A stretch of 45,433 bases of DNA from the NCBI GenBank assembly GCA_020720625.1, contig DYOH01000021.1, forward strand, positions 1 to 45,433, written 5' to 3'. This DNA comes from Acetofilamentum sp. GTDB taxonomy: Bacteria > Bacteroidota > Bacteroidia > Bacteroidales > DYOH01. Below the pieces are notes generated by a model. The model was given only the letters and a program-made list of their open reading frames with translations. It was not told the origin of the DNA and ran no database searches. The translations under genes and the position numbers were made by a program. Below are positions 28,821-37,438 of this stretch, one piece after another; position 1 is the stretch's first letter; each line of letters begins with the position of its first letter.

Positions 28821-30235
28821 CTACTTTCGTAATTCAGATTCTAAAAACTCTCTTGTACCTTTCCTACTTGGCCTTGTGCCATTATAGCTAAGAATATTTC
28901 CATCTTTTCCGATAACCACATAAGTAGGTACTCCGGTAAGTTTGTATTTTTGAGCAATAATACTCCTGCTTAATTCGCCCCCCCCAAAGATGCACTCCTT
29001 CGATGTTAAACTTTAATGTAGCCTCAAGCGATTTTTCCTGCTTTTCGTCTAAAGAAACATATACAAAAACAATTTCTTTACCTTCTAAATATTTTTTTAT
29101 TTCTCTGGCAGGTTCCACTTCGCTATGCATGGTTGACACCAGTTTGTCCAAAAATCTAAATAAACAATTTTTCCGCAAAAATCCGATAAGTTAATCATTT
29201 TTCCATCTTTATCGGGCAAGGAGAATTCTGGCGACGGATTACCGCGCTGAAGATAAGCATATTCGTCTTTTATCTGTTTTAGATGTTTCTTAAATCTGTT
29301 TTTTTGCAGTCGATGCCATAAAATCATTGTATGCCAATTCGATATTAGCAAAATCGGTTCTATCGAGAAAATTCGTCAAGAAATCTACAGCCCAATATTC
29401 AAAAATATGCGGAGAAAAATATTTTTTTGCAGCAAAGTACATGTCATTTAAAAAACTCATCAAAAGCATGTTCTCATTGAACAATGAGTCATAATAGAAT
29501 TCCCTGAACTCTGATGATATAAAGGAAACCGAATTTTTTGAAACAAAAAAATTCTGCTCTTCCATATTTACAGGATGCGACAACGCAAAAAAAGTATCTT
29601 CAACTGATACAATTTCCTGAGCTTGATTGTAATACTTATGAAAAAAAGGATAGTTAATTAAGCGCGATACCAATTCTGCCTTATAAGTCTCAATTTGCAT
29701 GGCAGAAAATGCATTATCCAAATTATTAGCAAGATAATAGGAGTTTAAAAAAAACTCAAAATCGACCATCAGAGAGTCGATTCTTTTTTTTATAATCTAT
29801 CGGATTAAGCTCTTTTACAGCAAGATAAGCATTAATCATACCTTTTTCACCCACATTATAACGTAAATATTTTGCCAGCAAAAAATTATTTTTTTCCGCC
29901 CCCCTTCCCGAAAACTTTAGGGTTTCGTAAAAGTTACTACCGTCTGCTTCAATCACCAGCGAATCGCCCGGATAAAGCAGTATATCAAAAGTGTAGTTTA
30001 CAGAGAACTCAGCAAACACAGTATCTGTAAGGTTTAATTCAAAAACAAACTCATTATTTACATCCAAAGGTGCATTTAATTTTTCTTCAAAAGAGTAAGA
30101 AATAATGTAAATACTCAATTTTGCGGTACTGTCTTTTGCATTTAAAATCCTGCAGCTTAAAAATGTAGATTTCTGTGCATGAACAGAATAAATAAATAAA
30201 ACTGAAGTCAAAATGTTTAAAAGTATTTTTTTCAT
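28821..30235 (-). pseudogene. Exported thioredoxin-fold (TlpA/AhpC-like) protein disrupted by four frame lesions
   Basis: Reading the minus strand, the gene starts with a signal peptide (MKKILLNILTSVLF, ending HAQ), an N-terminal beta-rich domain and a helical middle part, then a thioredoxin-like domain with FWTNWCQPC and VFVYVSLDEKQEKS. The frame changes four times: one extra base in an A run of eight (29784-29791), one extra in an A run of seven (29299-29305), one missing base near 29119-29122, and one extra in a G run of eight (28978-28985). Correcting all four gives 1413 bases, exactly 470 codons plus the TAG at 28821-28823, ending TYVVIGKDGNILSYNG and a normal C-terminal helix. The whole length remains recognisable, so decay is recent. 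Confidence 0.88.
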
Positions 30236-30244
30236 GTTAATGAT

Positions 30245-30375
30245 GAGTCTAGTCTAAAAACCCTGCCAGCGTTGATTTTTATAAAATGCTGTAACTGTAC
30301 TAAACAGTTTATAAGTCAATTAAGAAAACGCTGGCAGGGGTATAATCATTTTTTCAATCTTTTTAGACTGAACTC
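30245..30375. repeat. Nested inverted-repeat element, 131 bases
   Basis: The outer arms AGTCTAAAAA (30251-30260) and TTTTTAGACT (30360-30369) extend outward with GAGT and ACTC. Directly inside the left arm is CCCTGCCAGCGTT (30261-30273), which pairs perfectly with AACGCTGGCAGGG (30327-30339). A small central hairpin, AACTGT (30293-30298) with ACAGTT (30304-30309), lies in the middle. The arrangement resembles extragenic palindromes of the REP or MITE kind. It has no coding capacity. No second copy was seen in this window. Confidence 0.7.
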
Positions 30376-30413
30376 AATGATGTTTAAAAAATCAAAGTAA
30401 CAAAATTTTAGTC

Positions 30414-30421
30414 TAATTTTG
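30414..30421 (+). promoter_or_regulatory. Bacteroidota -7 promoter element
   Basis: TAATTTTG matches TAnnTTTG and lies 30 bases before the ATG of the small lipoprotein gene at 30452, just outside the inverted-repeat element. No clear -33 TTG was found. Confidence 0.4.
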
Positions 30422-30451
30422 TATATAATTAAATATTAAAATATAACTATA

Positions 30452-30979
30452 ATGAAATTTTCTCTTATTATATCAGCAATTTTCGCATCAATCATTTTTT
30501 CGTCGTGCGAAAAAATAAATGAACTTCTCACCTTCAATATAGAAGATGAAGTTACTTTTACAATTGAAAATCAATTTGGTATAAATTTACCCTTCGAAAT
30601 TCCGCTACCGAATATTAAAACAAATGCCACACGCGAATTTGAGAACCAAAATACCAAAGCAGATTTGGTAAAAAATGTTTCGTTAGAAGAATTAAAACTC
30701 ACCATAATTTCGCCCACCAATAAAACATTTAGTTTTATAAAATCCATACGCCTATTCGTAGCTGCCGAAAATATTGATGAGGCAGAAATTGCTTATGAAT
30801 ACGAGATTTCGAGCAATGCGCAAACCATAAACCTTAGCCCCACAGGGGTAAAACTCGACGAATATCTGAAAGCAGGAAGTTATAGCCTAAGAACAGAAGT
30901 AACATTAAGAGAAACACTTACAGAAGATATTCAAATAAAAGTAAATCTAAACTTTAAAGTTACGGCTGATCCGCTTTGA
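30452..30979 (+). CDS. Hypothetical lipoprotein
   Basis: I do not recognise this 175-residue protein. It has a lipoprotein signal ending FSSC, with C19 probably lipidated, followed by a strand-rich mature part (EVTFTIENQFGINLPFEIPL, LKLTIISPTNKTF, INLSPTGVKLDEYLKAGSYS) that looks like one or two immunoglobulin-like beta domains. It would be anchored in an outer or inner membrane leaflet facing the periplasm or surface. The SpoIIE gene follows after 72 bases; a link between them is only positional. Confidence 0.75.
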   Translation: MKFSLIISAIFASIIFSSCEKINELLTFNIEDEVTFTIENQFGINLPFEIPLPNIKTNATREFENQNTKADLVKNVSLEELKLTIISPTNKTFSFIKSIRLFVAAENIDEAEIAYEYEISSNAQTINLSPTGVKLDEYLKAGSYSLRTEVTLRETLTEDIQIKVNLNFKVTADPL

Positions 30980-31051
30980 TTTTAACAAAAAAAATGCACA
31001 CTTATATAAATAAATTCATATTTTTAGAAAAAATTCGCTAAGCAAAAAAAT

Positions 31052-32938
31052 ATGAATTCTTCCAGTTTTTTCACCAAATACCTTGCAAGTGGTATTGAAG
31101 GAAATATACAGGAGCCCGATGTAAGAAAAGCAGTCATAATCAATGTATTTGCCGTTTTCGGACTCCTAACCATGTCTACATTTTCTATTGTAGGTTTATT
31201 GGGGCATCGATACGTATATGCAGCTACCATGTTATTATTTTTTTTACTACTTGCCGGAAATGTAATTTATTTAAGAATAAAAAAAGACACCCTACTGCCC
31301 GGGCACTTTTTAGTAAACCTGATGCTTTTAATGGAAATAGCATTACTAACCAAATTAGGCACCGGCGAAACCGGAATTTTATGGTTTTATTTATTTCCCG
31401 TGCTTTCTTTCTTTGTTCTTGGCAGAAGCATAGGCTCAATTTACGTTGGCACACTTACACTTATTACAATAATCTATTTTAAGATTTCTCCGGAAGGATT
31501 TAATCAATATAATTCAAACACCCAATTTCGATTTATTTTCAGTTTTATTGTAACTGCCGGAATGACATTAGTTTTTGAAATCATCAGAGCCAAAACATAT
31601 CAGGCATTAGTAAAAACAAACGAACAAAAAACTTATTATCTCATACAAACAGAACAACAAAAAGAAGAAATAATTGTTCAATCGGAAAAACTGAAAGACT
31701 CGAACAAAGAACTTGAAAAACTTTCCATTGTTGCCAGCGAAACCACCAATGCGATAAAAATTATAAAACCCAACGGAATTATTGAGTGGGTAAATAAAGG
31801 ATTTTCGAAACTCTATGGATTCACTTTTAACGAATTAAAAGACAGAGACCTACTGGATATACATAAAATTGACAATACCATCAACATAGATTTGTTTATC
31901 AAAAAGTGTTTAACTCATGGCGAACATTGTAATTACGAAACACTTACAGAACGAAAAGATGGCAAAAAAGTTTGGGTACACAGTACACTAAGTCCAATTT
32001 ACAACGAAAAAGACGAGATTGTTAAAATTATTGCCATAGATTCTGATATTTCGGCACTTAAAGATGCAGAAACGGCCATAAAGCAGCAAAGTGAAGAAAT
32101 TAGGGCACAAAAAGAAGCCTTGACTGAACAAAATAAGAAAATTGAGATACAGCACGAAATGATTAAAGGCTCTATTCGATATGCAAAAAAAATTCAGGCC
32201 ACTATTCTCCCAAGTGCCAAATCTTTGGATAAATTTTACGAATGGGCCATCATCTACCGTCCAAAACATATAGTTTCGGGAGACTTTTATTGGTTTACCA
32301 GTATCGAATCGCCCCTAAACGAACAATTAATCAGCTATGTAGCCATCGTAGATTGCACGGGGCATGGCGTGCCGGGTGCTTTTATGTCGCTAATAGGAAG
32401 TAGATTACTAAACGAAATTGTTAACGAAAGAAAAATTTTAGAACCTAAAGATATTTTAACCAAATTGAATACCGAGGTGCAAAAAGCACTCCGTCAGTCG
32501 GAAACCGACAATAACGATGGAATGGATGTAGCCATTATTCGTTTTGAAAAAGCCGAAAACGATTGCATCAATGTTGCTTATGCAGGTGCCAAAAGAAATT
32601 TGGTTTATTATGAACCTAAAATTCCAAATCTACAACTTATGGAAGGCGACAGAAAGGGAATTGGAGGCAAATCTAATAGAATGGACTTTCAGTTTAATCA
32701 AATAAGCAAATGCCTGCAAAAAGAAACCGTTTTTTATGCCTATACCGATGGTCTTATAGACCAGAATAATGCAGAAAGAAAACGTTTTGGTACCACCAAA
32801 CTTTTCCATATTCTGGATGAAAACAAATGCAAATCGTTGAACAATCAGAAATTGATACTTGAAAACCAATTCGATTTATTCAAAGAAGCCGAGGACCAAA
32901 GAGACGATATCACATTTATGTTCTTAAAGCTAAAATAA
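31052..32938 (+). CDS. Membrane-bound PAS-SpoIIE (PP2C) phosphatase
   Basis: This 628-residue protein has an integral membrane domain of several helices (about 25-185), a coiled coil (about 190-228), a PAS domain (about 228-340, ending VKIIAIDSDISALKDAE), a second coiled coil (about 340-375), the linker SIRYAKKIQATILPS and a SpoIIE phosphatase domain. The phosphatase keeps SGDFYW, DCTGHGVPGAFMS, NDNNDGMDVAI-like and YTDGLIDQ motifs, so metal-dependent serine/threonine phosphatase activity is expected. It likely passes a membrane or small-ligand signal to an unknown phosphoprotein. It shares the linker and phosphatase type with the propeller sensor at 6332-9565 but not the sensing part. No partner kinase or STAS protein is adjacent. 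Confidence 0.92.
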   Translation: MNSSSFFTKYLASGIEGNIQEPDVRKAVIINVFAVFGLLTMSTFSIVGLLGHRYVYAATMLLFFLLLAGNVIYLRIKKDTLLPGHFLVNLMLLMEIALLTKLGTGETGILWFYLFPVLSFFVLGRSIGSIYVGTLTLITIIYFKISPEGFNQYNSNTQFRFIFSFIVTAGMTLVFEIIRAKTYQALVKTNEQKTYYLIQTEQQKEEIIVQSEKLKDSNKELEKLSIVASETTNAIKIIKPNGIIEWVNKGFSKLYGFTFNELKDRDLLDIHKIDNTINIDLFIKKCLTHGEHCNYETLTERKDGKKVWVHSTLSPIYNEKDEIVKIIAIDSDISALKDAETAIKQQSEEIRAQKEALTEQNKKIEIQHEMIKGSIRYAKKIQATILPSAKSLDKFYEWAIIYRPKHIVSGDFYWFTSIESPLNEQLISYVAIVDCTGHGVPGAFMSLIGSRLLNEIVNERKILEPKDILTKLNTEVQKALRQSETDNNDGMDVAIIRFEKAENDCINVAYAGAKRNLVYYEPKIPNLQLMEGDRKGIGGKSNRMDFQFNQISKCLQKETVFYAYTDGLIDQNNAERKRFGTTKLFHILDENKCKSLNNQKLILENQFDLFKEAEDQRDDITFMFLKLK

Positions 32939-33013
32939 GTTGCTTTTATCTCAGTTTATTAAAGCGCCAGAGATGCTTTGATGCGATGAATTGCTCAAGC
33001 TATGATATTGTAT

Positions 33014-33625
33014 TTATCGAAATTTTTGTTTTTGTGATATCATCTCCAGTGCATTAAATACTCTGGCTGCCCTGGTTTCATCATCTTTAGCCTCATTTAT
33101 CCAATTAATATATTCTCCACGGTACGTGTAGGTCAAGGAGTTGAAAAAAATTGCCAATTGATTGTCCTTTTCAAATGCTGCAGACAGCTCAACAGGCAAA
33201 ACAAGTTTTTCGGGTTTCTTTCGGCTTAAATCGGGCATTTCTCCTTGGCGAAATCGCATCACCGAGTAATCTTGATCCAGCGAAATTAGAGATACAGATC
33301 GATATCCTATTTGATATATCTGGTCCCAGCCAAAATCGGGTGTTAAGTCGGTTTTTACTTTCCGGTCTTTTTTCGGAAATGCAATCCAGAAAACTGTTTC
33401 AGAATCAATTAAAGCCATCACCGAAACTAAGTTTTTTTGTAATTCGGCTTGATTCTGAACAAAAAGTAATACCCAATCTAAACTATCGTCGGCTGTAAAC
33501 TCAAAATCATCAAAAAGATTGTTTATTAACACATTATAATTCCCGGGAGCATTCAAAACCAAATGTTTTTTTCCCTTTTTGATGAGCAATTTTTTCTTTA
33601 TGTCTTCCATGATTTTATACCCCAA
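33014..33625 (-). CDS. DUF3052 domain fused to a YdeI/OmpD-associated (OmdA) domain
   Basis: The first 115 residues resemble the DUF3052 family: KKGKKHLVLNAPGNY, then LDWVLLFVQNQAEL and WIAFPKKDRKVKTDLT. From about residue 135 (VLPVELSAAFEKDNQLAIFFNSLTYTYRGEYINWI) the sequence matches the YdeI/OmdA type, ending in the characteristic DDETRAARVFNALEMI. Each is usually met as a small separate cytoplasmic protein. The role of both is poorly known; YdeI has been linked to envelope stress and antimicrobial resistance in enterobacteria. ATG at 33610 is an alternative start five codons in. Assignment is from remembered family patterns. Confidence 0.75.
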   Translation of the reverse strand: MGYKIMEDIKKKLLIKKGKKHLVLNAPGNYNVLINNLFDDFEFTADDSLDWVLLFVQNQAELQKNLVSVMALIDSETVFWIAFPKKDRKVKTDLTPDFGWDQIYQIGYRSVSLISLDQDYSVMRFRQGEMPDLSRKKPEKLVLPVELSAAFEKDNQLAIFFNSLTYTYRGEYINWINEAKDDETRAARVFNALEMISQKQKFR

Positions 33626-33645
33626 AATTTTTTATAATTAAATAG

Positions 33646-33685
33646 AAAAACTTTGTCAGAAATACTATCTTCCGACAAAGTTTTT
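33646..33685 (-). terminator. Terminator after the S9 peptidase gene
   Basis: AAAAACTTTGTC (33646-33657) and GACAAAGTTTTT (33674-33685) form a perfect 12-base stem. Read on the minus strand it lies 22 bases after the S9 peptidase stop, and the T run belongs to the 3' arm followed by CTATTT. It could act in both directions. Confidence 0.75.
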
Positions 33686-33707
33686 TTGATACTCTTACTA
33701 ATGAATA

Positions 33708-35798
33708 CTATTTCAAATATTTGTTGAGCCAGGAGAAAAACTCACGTTGCCACATAATTCCGTTCTGCGGACGGAGCACAAAATGGTTTTCTTCGGGAAA
33801 ATAAAGCAATCTGGCATCAACCCCCATTAATCTTGCAGCAGTATATGCTTCCATTGCTTGCGTTTCGGGCACTCTAAAATCTTTTCCTCCTTGAACGATT
33901 AAAATTGGAGTATCCCAATTTTTGACAAATTTGTGTGGCGATGAAGCATAACTATTTTTTTCTGTAGGCGCCCAATAAGAACCACCCAAATCCCAGTTTA
34001 CAAAAAATAGTTCTTCGGTTGAGCCAAACATGCTTTCAAAATTAAATATCCCATCGTGCGCAATAAAAGCTTTAAATCTTTTCTGATGATTTCCTGCTAA
34101 CCAAAAAATACTTAACCCACCATAGCTAGCTCCTACAGCGCCTAATCGATTCACATCCACATAAGGCTCCTTAGCCACAGCATCAATAGCGCTCAAATAA
34201 TCCTGCATATTCTGTCCACCATAATCTTTACTAATCTGGTCGTTCCATTCTTGTCCAAAGGTAGGCAAACCACGTCTGTTAGGTGCCACAATAATATAAT
34301 CATTGGCAGCCATCATCTGAAAATTCCAACGGTACGAAAAAAACTGACTAACTGCCGATTGCGGGCCACCCTGGCAATATAGTAATGTAGGATATTTTCT
34401 ATTTGGATCAAAATTTGGCGGATAGATAACCCAAGTAAGCATTTGCTCTCCATCGGTTGTTTCAATCCAACGTTTCTCAACGGAACCAAGCTTTATTTTT
34501 TCTAAAATAGAATGATTAAGTTTCGAAATCTTGGTCTGAGTGCCATCCAGTAAATTTACCTGATATAATTCCGATGGTTCCGACATAGACATACGCGATG
34601 CAATCACAAAATTATCGGCCAATTCGAATGCAGTATAATCATGGTCGCCAACAGTAATTTGTGTAATAAGCGAATCTCTCAAGTTTAAACTGTACAACTG
34701 ATAGGTGGCATTTATACCACTTATAAAATAAATTTTCTGTCCGTCGGCACTCCAGGCAAAGGATGATGAGCTTTGGTCGAATTTATAAGAATAATCGGTA
34801 GTTTTATCTCCGGCAAAATTATAGACTAAAATTCTGTTTTTGTCAGCTTCAAAACCATCTCTTTCCATACTCTCCCAAACAATTTGGGTACCATCGGGCG
34901 AGAAAACAGGGCTTCGGTCGTATCCCATCATTCCTTCGCTCAAATTTTTAGTTTTGGCAGCTTCAATATCATAGAGAAAAATATCGGTATTAGTGCTTAA
35001 TGCCCCTTTTGCGCCTTCCACTTTTTTGCAACTATAGGCTACAAATTTTCCGCACGGACTCCAGTTAATTTCTTCTATTCCGCCATTCGGTTTTGTAGGA
35101 GCATCAAAAATTTCGCCTTCCATAATATCTATTGGCTTTGATACTTTTGAATTGCGCAGGCTGTAATTGGCCACAAAAATATGCGAACTAAATTCATCTT
35201 CCCATGCGTCCCAATGCCTAAGCATTAAATCGTTGTAAACAATGCCAGATGTTAGCGGCAAATCAGGATGCAAATCGGCAGTATTTTGTCGGGTTTTTAC
35301 TTCTTGGGTAAATAGTATTTTATCTAATGCAGGCGAATACGCAAAATTTGTAATCGACTCTTTTTCTGTGGTTATCGGAGAAATATTCTGCCCATTTTCT
35401 CCCATTTCCCAAATTTGCATAACGCCGTATACCGGAGCCAAAAAGGCCATTTTTTTTCCATCGGGACGCCAAACCACGCCATATTCTCCAAAATGATTAT
35501 CAGTTAACTGCTTTACATTTCCGTTACTGAGATTAAGTAAATATAGCTCCGATTTACTCTTATTTTGCTCTATACTGTATTCACTTTGAGCATAAACCAA
35601 AAATTTGCCATCAGGAGAAAGACTAAAATCACCTAAACGCATTAAACTCCAAAGAATTTCGGGAGTAAGCACTCCTTTTGAAAAATCGGGATTGTTGGTT
35701 TTAAAAACTTCGGATTCTTTTTCTGTTTTCTGGGGCGATTTACAGGAATATAAACCTGCCAATAATAGATAAACCCCCAAGATTAAATATTTTTTCAT
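33708..35798 (-). CDS. S9 family (prolyl oligopeptidase-like) peptidase lipoprotein
   Basis: This 696-residue enzyme has a lipoprotein signal ending LYSC (C19), a beta-propeller made of WD40-like/TolB repeats (for example LSPDGKFLVYAQSE, WRPDGKKMAFLAP, FSPDGTQIVWES) and a C-terminal alpha/beta hydrolase domain. The catalytic triad is visible as serine in GASYGG (near 557), aspartate in GGKDFRVPE (near 638) and histidine in EENHFVLRP (near 670). Family members remove dipeptides or cut short oligopeptides in the periplasm or on the surface. It lies 76 bases downstream of the radical SAM gene on the same strand, so a shared transcript is possible but not shown. Confidence 0.93.
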   Translation of the reverse strand: MKKYLILGVYLLLAGLYSCKSPQKTEKESEVFKTNNPDFSKGVLTPEILWSLMRLGDFSLSPDGKFLVYAQSEYSIEQNKSKSELYLLNLSNGNVKQLTDNHFGEYGVVWRPDGKKMAFLAPVYGVMQIWEMGENGQNISPITTEKESITNFAYSPALDKILFTQEVKTRQNTADLHPDLPLTSGIVYNDLMLRHWDAWEDEFSSHIFVANYSLRNSKVSKPIDIMEGEIFDAPTKPNGGIEEINWSPCGKFVAYSCKKVEGAKGALSTNTDIFLYDIEAAKTKNLSEGMMGYDRSPVFSPDGTQIVWESMERDGFEADKNRILVYNFAGDKTTDYSYKFDQSSSSFAWSADGQKIYFISGINATYQLYSLNLRDSLITQITVGDHDYTAFELADNFVIASRMSMSEPSELYQVNLLDGTQTKISKLNHSILEKIKLGSVEKRWIETTDGEQMLTWVIYPPNFDPNRKYPTLLYCQGGPQSAVSQFFSYRWNFQMMAANDYIIVAPNRRGLPTFGQEWNDQISKDYGGQNMQDYLSAIDAVAKEPYVDVNRLGAVGASYGGLSIFWLAGNHQKRFKAFIAHDGIFNFESMFGSTEELFFVNWDLGGSYWAPTEKNSYASSPHKFVKNWDTPILIVQGGKDFRVPETQAMEAYTAARLMGVDARLLYFPEENHFVLRPQNGIMWQREFFSWLNKYLK

Positions 35799-35874
35799 GG
35801 ATATAAAATTTAATTCGATGTATCGAAGGTAAGCTAAAAATAAGATAATTCAAAAACAAATCGATGGTAAGCGC

Positions 35875-36963
35875 TTATTCTTTGTCAGAAATTTGGCTTA
35901 AATCATTCACGTAGCAAAATTTAGGTTTTTCTGATGGTAATTCCCATAAATGTATAGAGCCACCCTGACAATATTTTGAGTACTCGCAATTTGCACAAAT
36001 GGTTTTTTTTATCCATTCTCTTTGTCTGAATTTATGAAAACCCTTATCCCAAAGTTGACCAAAATTATCGTTGAGAATATTTCCTTCGTAGAATGAATTA
36101 TGATTATTGGTGCAACCTGTGATTGTGCCATCGCTTAGAATTGATGCAATGCTTATTCCTGCTCTGCAAAAAAAAGGCTGATTGCGCAGTTTCATATCTT
36201 CTTCGAAGGGAAGATAGCCTTCGCAACTCAGATTTAAATCAAGTCCTTTGGTTTTGAATGTTTTTTTGTTTTGGGCAATCCATGTGAGTAATTCTTGTGT
36301 TTGACTAAAAGATAATTGGATCTCTGCATTATTTTGGGCACGACCACTAGGAAAAATTCTAAACAAACGCCACGAATTAATTCCTTTACTTAACAATAAG
36401 TTAGCTATCTGACTCAATTCGTTTAAATTCTTTGGGTAAACACAAGTAACTGCATCCTTGAATTTAATCTGAGATTTACCTAAAGCATCTAGGGCAATCA
36501 ATACCTTACGGAATGCAGAAGAACTATTTCGCAAAAAATTATGTGCATGCTCAAGTCCGTCTACACTAAGGGTAAGACTATAAATACCAGCATCTTCAAG
36601 TGCTTTCATACGGGTTATGTCGAGCAACATACCATTGGTTACAGTGCCCCACCGCATATTTTTTTGTTTAATATAAGCTCCGATTTTATCCAAATCTTTA
36701 TGCAATAGCGGCTCGCCTCCGGTAATTACAAAACTAAGTGATGTTCCATAATTTTGGTGCATGTAATCTATTATCCGAAACCAGCTTTCGGTAGTAAGTT
36801 CGGCTTTATTCACCGTAGATTTGCAATCCGATCCGCAATGCAGACAGTTTAAATTGCATCTCTGGGTTAGTTCCAGAAAAAGGTATTGTAAACGGTGCTC
36901 CGAAATTTCTAATTCCTTATAATATTGATAAATATTTGCCTGAATTTTCCGAAGAAACGACAT
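35875..36963 (-). CDS. Radical SAM/SPASM enzyme of the rSAM/lipoprotein system
   Basis: This 362-residue protein has the radical SAM cluster motif in TQRCNLNCLHCGSDC (C36, C40, C43), the GGEPLLHKD motif that binds SAM, and a C-terminal SPASM region with cysteines in FFCRAGISIASILSDGTITG, at C in TGCTNNH and in CANCEYSKYCQGGS, which would bind one or two auxiliary iron-sulfur clusters. SPASM enzymes commonly modify peptides or proteins. The ATG overlaps the stop of the small lipoprotein gene by one base (TAATG). This pairing matches the described but uncharacterised Bacteroidota rSAM/lipoprotein families (TIGR04133 with TIGR04134, from memory). The reaction is unknown; modification of the partner lipoprotein is an inference. 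Confidence 0.88.
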   Translation of the reverse strand: MSFLRKIQANIYQYYKELEISEHRLQYLFLELTQRCNLNCLHCGSDCKSTVNKAELTTESWFRIIDYMHQNYGTSLSFVITGGEPLLHKDLDKIGAYIKQKNMRWGTVTNGMLLDITRMKALEDAGIYSLTLSVDGLEHAHNFLRNSSSAFRKVLIALDALGKSQIKFKDAVTCVYPKNLNELSQIANLLLSKGINSWRLFRIFPSGRAQNNAEIQLSFSQTQELLTWIAQNKKTFKTKGLDLNLSCEGYLPFEEDMKLRNQPFFCRAGISIASILSDGTITGCTNNHNSFYEGNILNDNFGQLWDKGFHKFRQREWIKKTICANCEYSKYCQGGSIHLWELPSEKPKFCYVNDLSQISDKE

Positions 36964-37325
36964 TATTCAACTCTTAGTTCTAATGTAACGTCGATAGTAT
37001 CAGTTTTTTCAAAAGGAACTTCAGTTTTAATAAACTCGCCGCCATTATCGGAACCATCAACATCTTCAATCACTATTTTTTCAACTATTTCATTTTCGAA
37101 AAGGCCAAAATATGCAATCCCATTTTCATTGGTATAATTTGAAAGGCTATCGGTACCAGGGTTTACAATGCTTACTTTTAATCCTTTAATTGGATTGCCA
37201 CCATCATCTTTTGCACGAATTAAGCTATTATACATTTCATCAACAGGTACACCATAGCAAGCCGCTAATACAACAGCCATTGTTCCGGTACTTAAAAAAA
37301 CGAGTAATTTTTTTAAACGTTTCAT
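36963..37325 (-). CDS. Small lipoprotein partner of the radical SAM enzyme
   Basis: This 120-residue protein starts with a lipoprotein signal ending VVLAAC, with C23 as the lipidated residue, directly followed by YGVPVDEMYN. The mature part looks like one small immunoglobulin- or transthyretin-like beta domain (AKDDGGNPIKGLKVSIVNPG, NYTNENGIAYFGLF), rich in Asp, Asn and Gly, with no other cysteine. It overlaps the radical SAM start by one base, so the two are probably made in step. The CYGxP start beside a radical SAM/SPASM gene fits the TIGR04134-type partner lipoprotein (from memory). Its function and the presence of any modification are unknown. Confidence 0.82.
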   Translation of the reverse strand: MKRLKKLLVFLSTGTMAVVLAACYGVPVDEMYNSLIRAKDDGGNPIKGLKVSIVNPGTDSLSNYTNENGIAYFGLFENEIVEKIVIEDVDGSDNGGEFIKTEVPFEKTDTIDVTLELRVE

Positions 37326-37438
37326 TGGTCTATATTTTTAGATTAAACACTACTTATTAAAATAATAGACAAAATCCATAACCACAAAACTGATGTGTCC
37401 ATAATGCAAATTACGAAAAAAAACAAATCATTGCTACA

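Noticed and set aside
28821-30235. Programmed frameshifting as the explanation for the broken thioredoxin-fold gene.
   Set aside because: Four shifts would be needed, one of them outside any slippery run, so decay or sequence error is far more likely.
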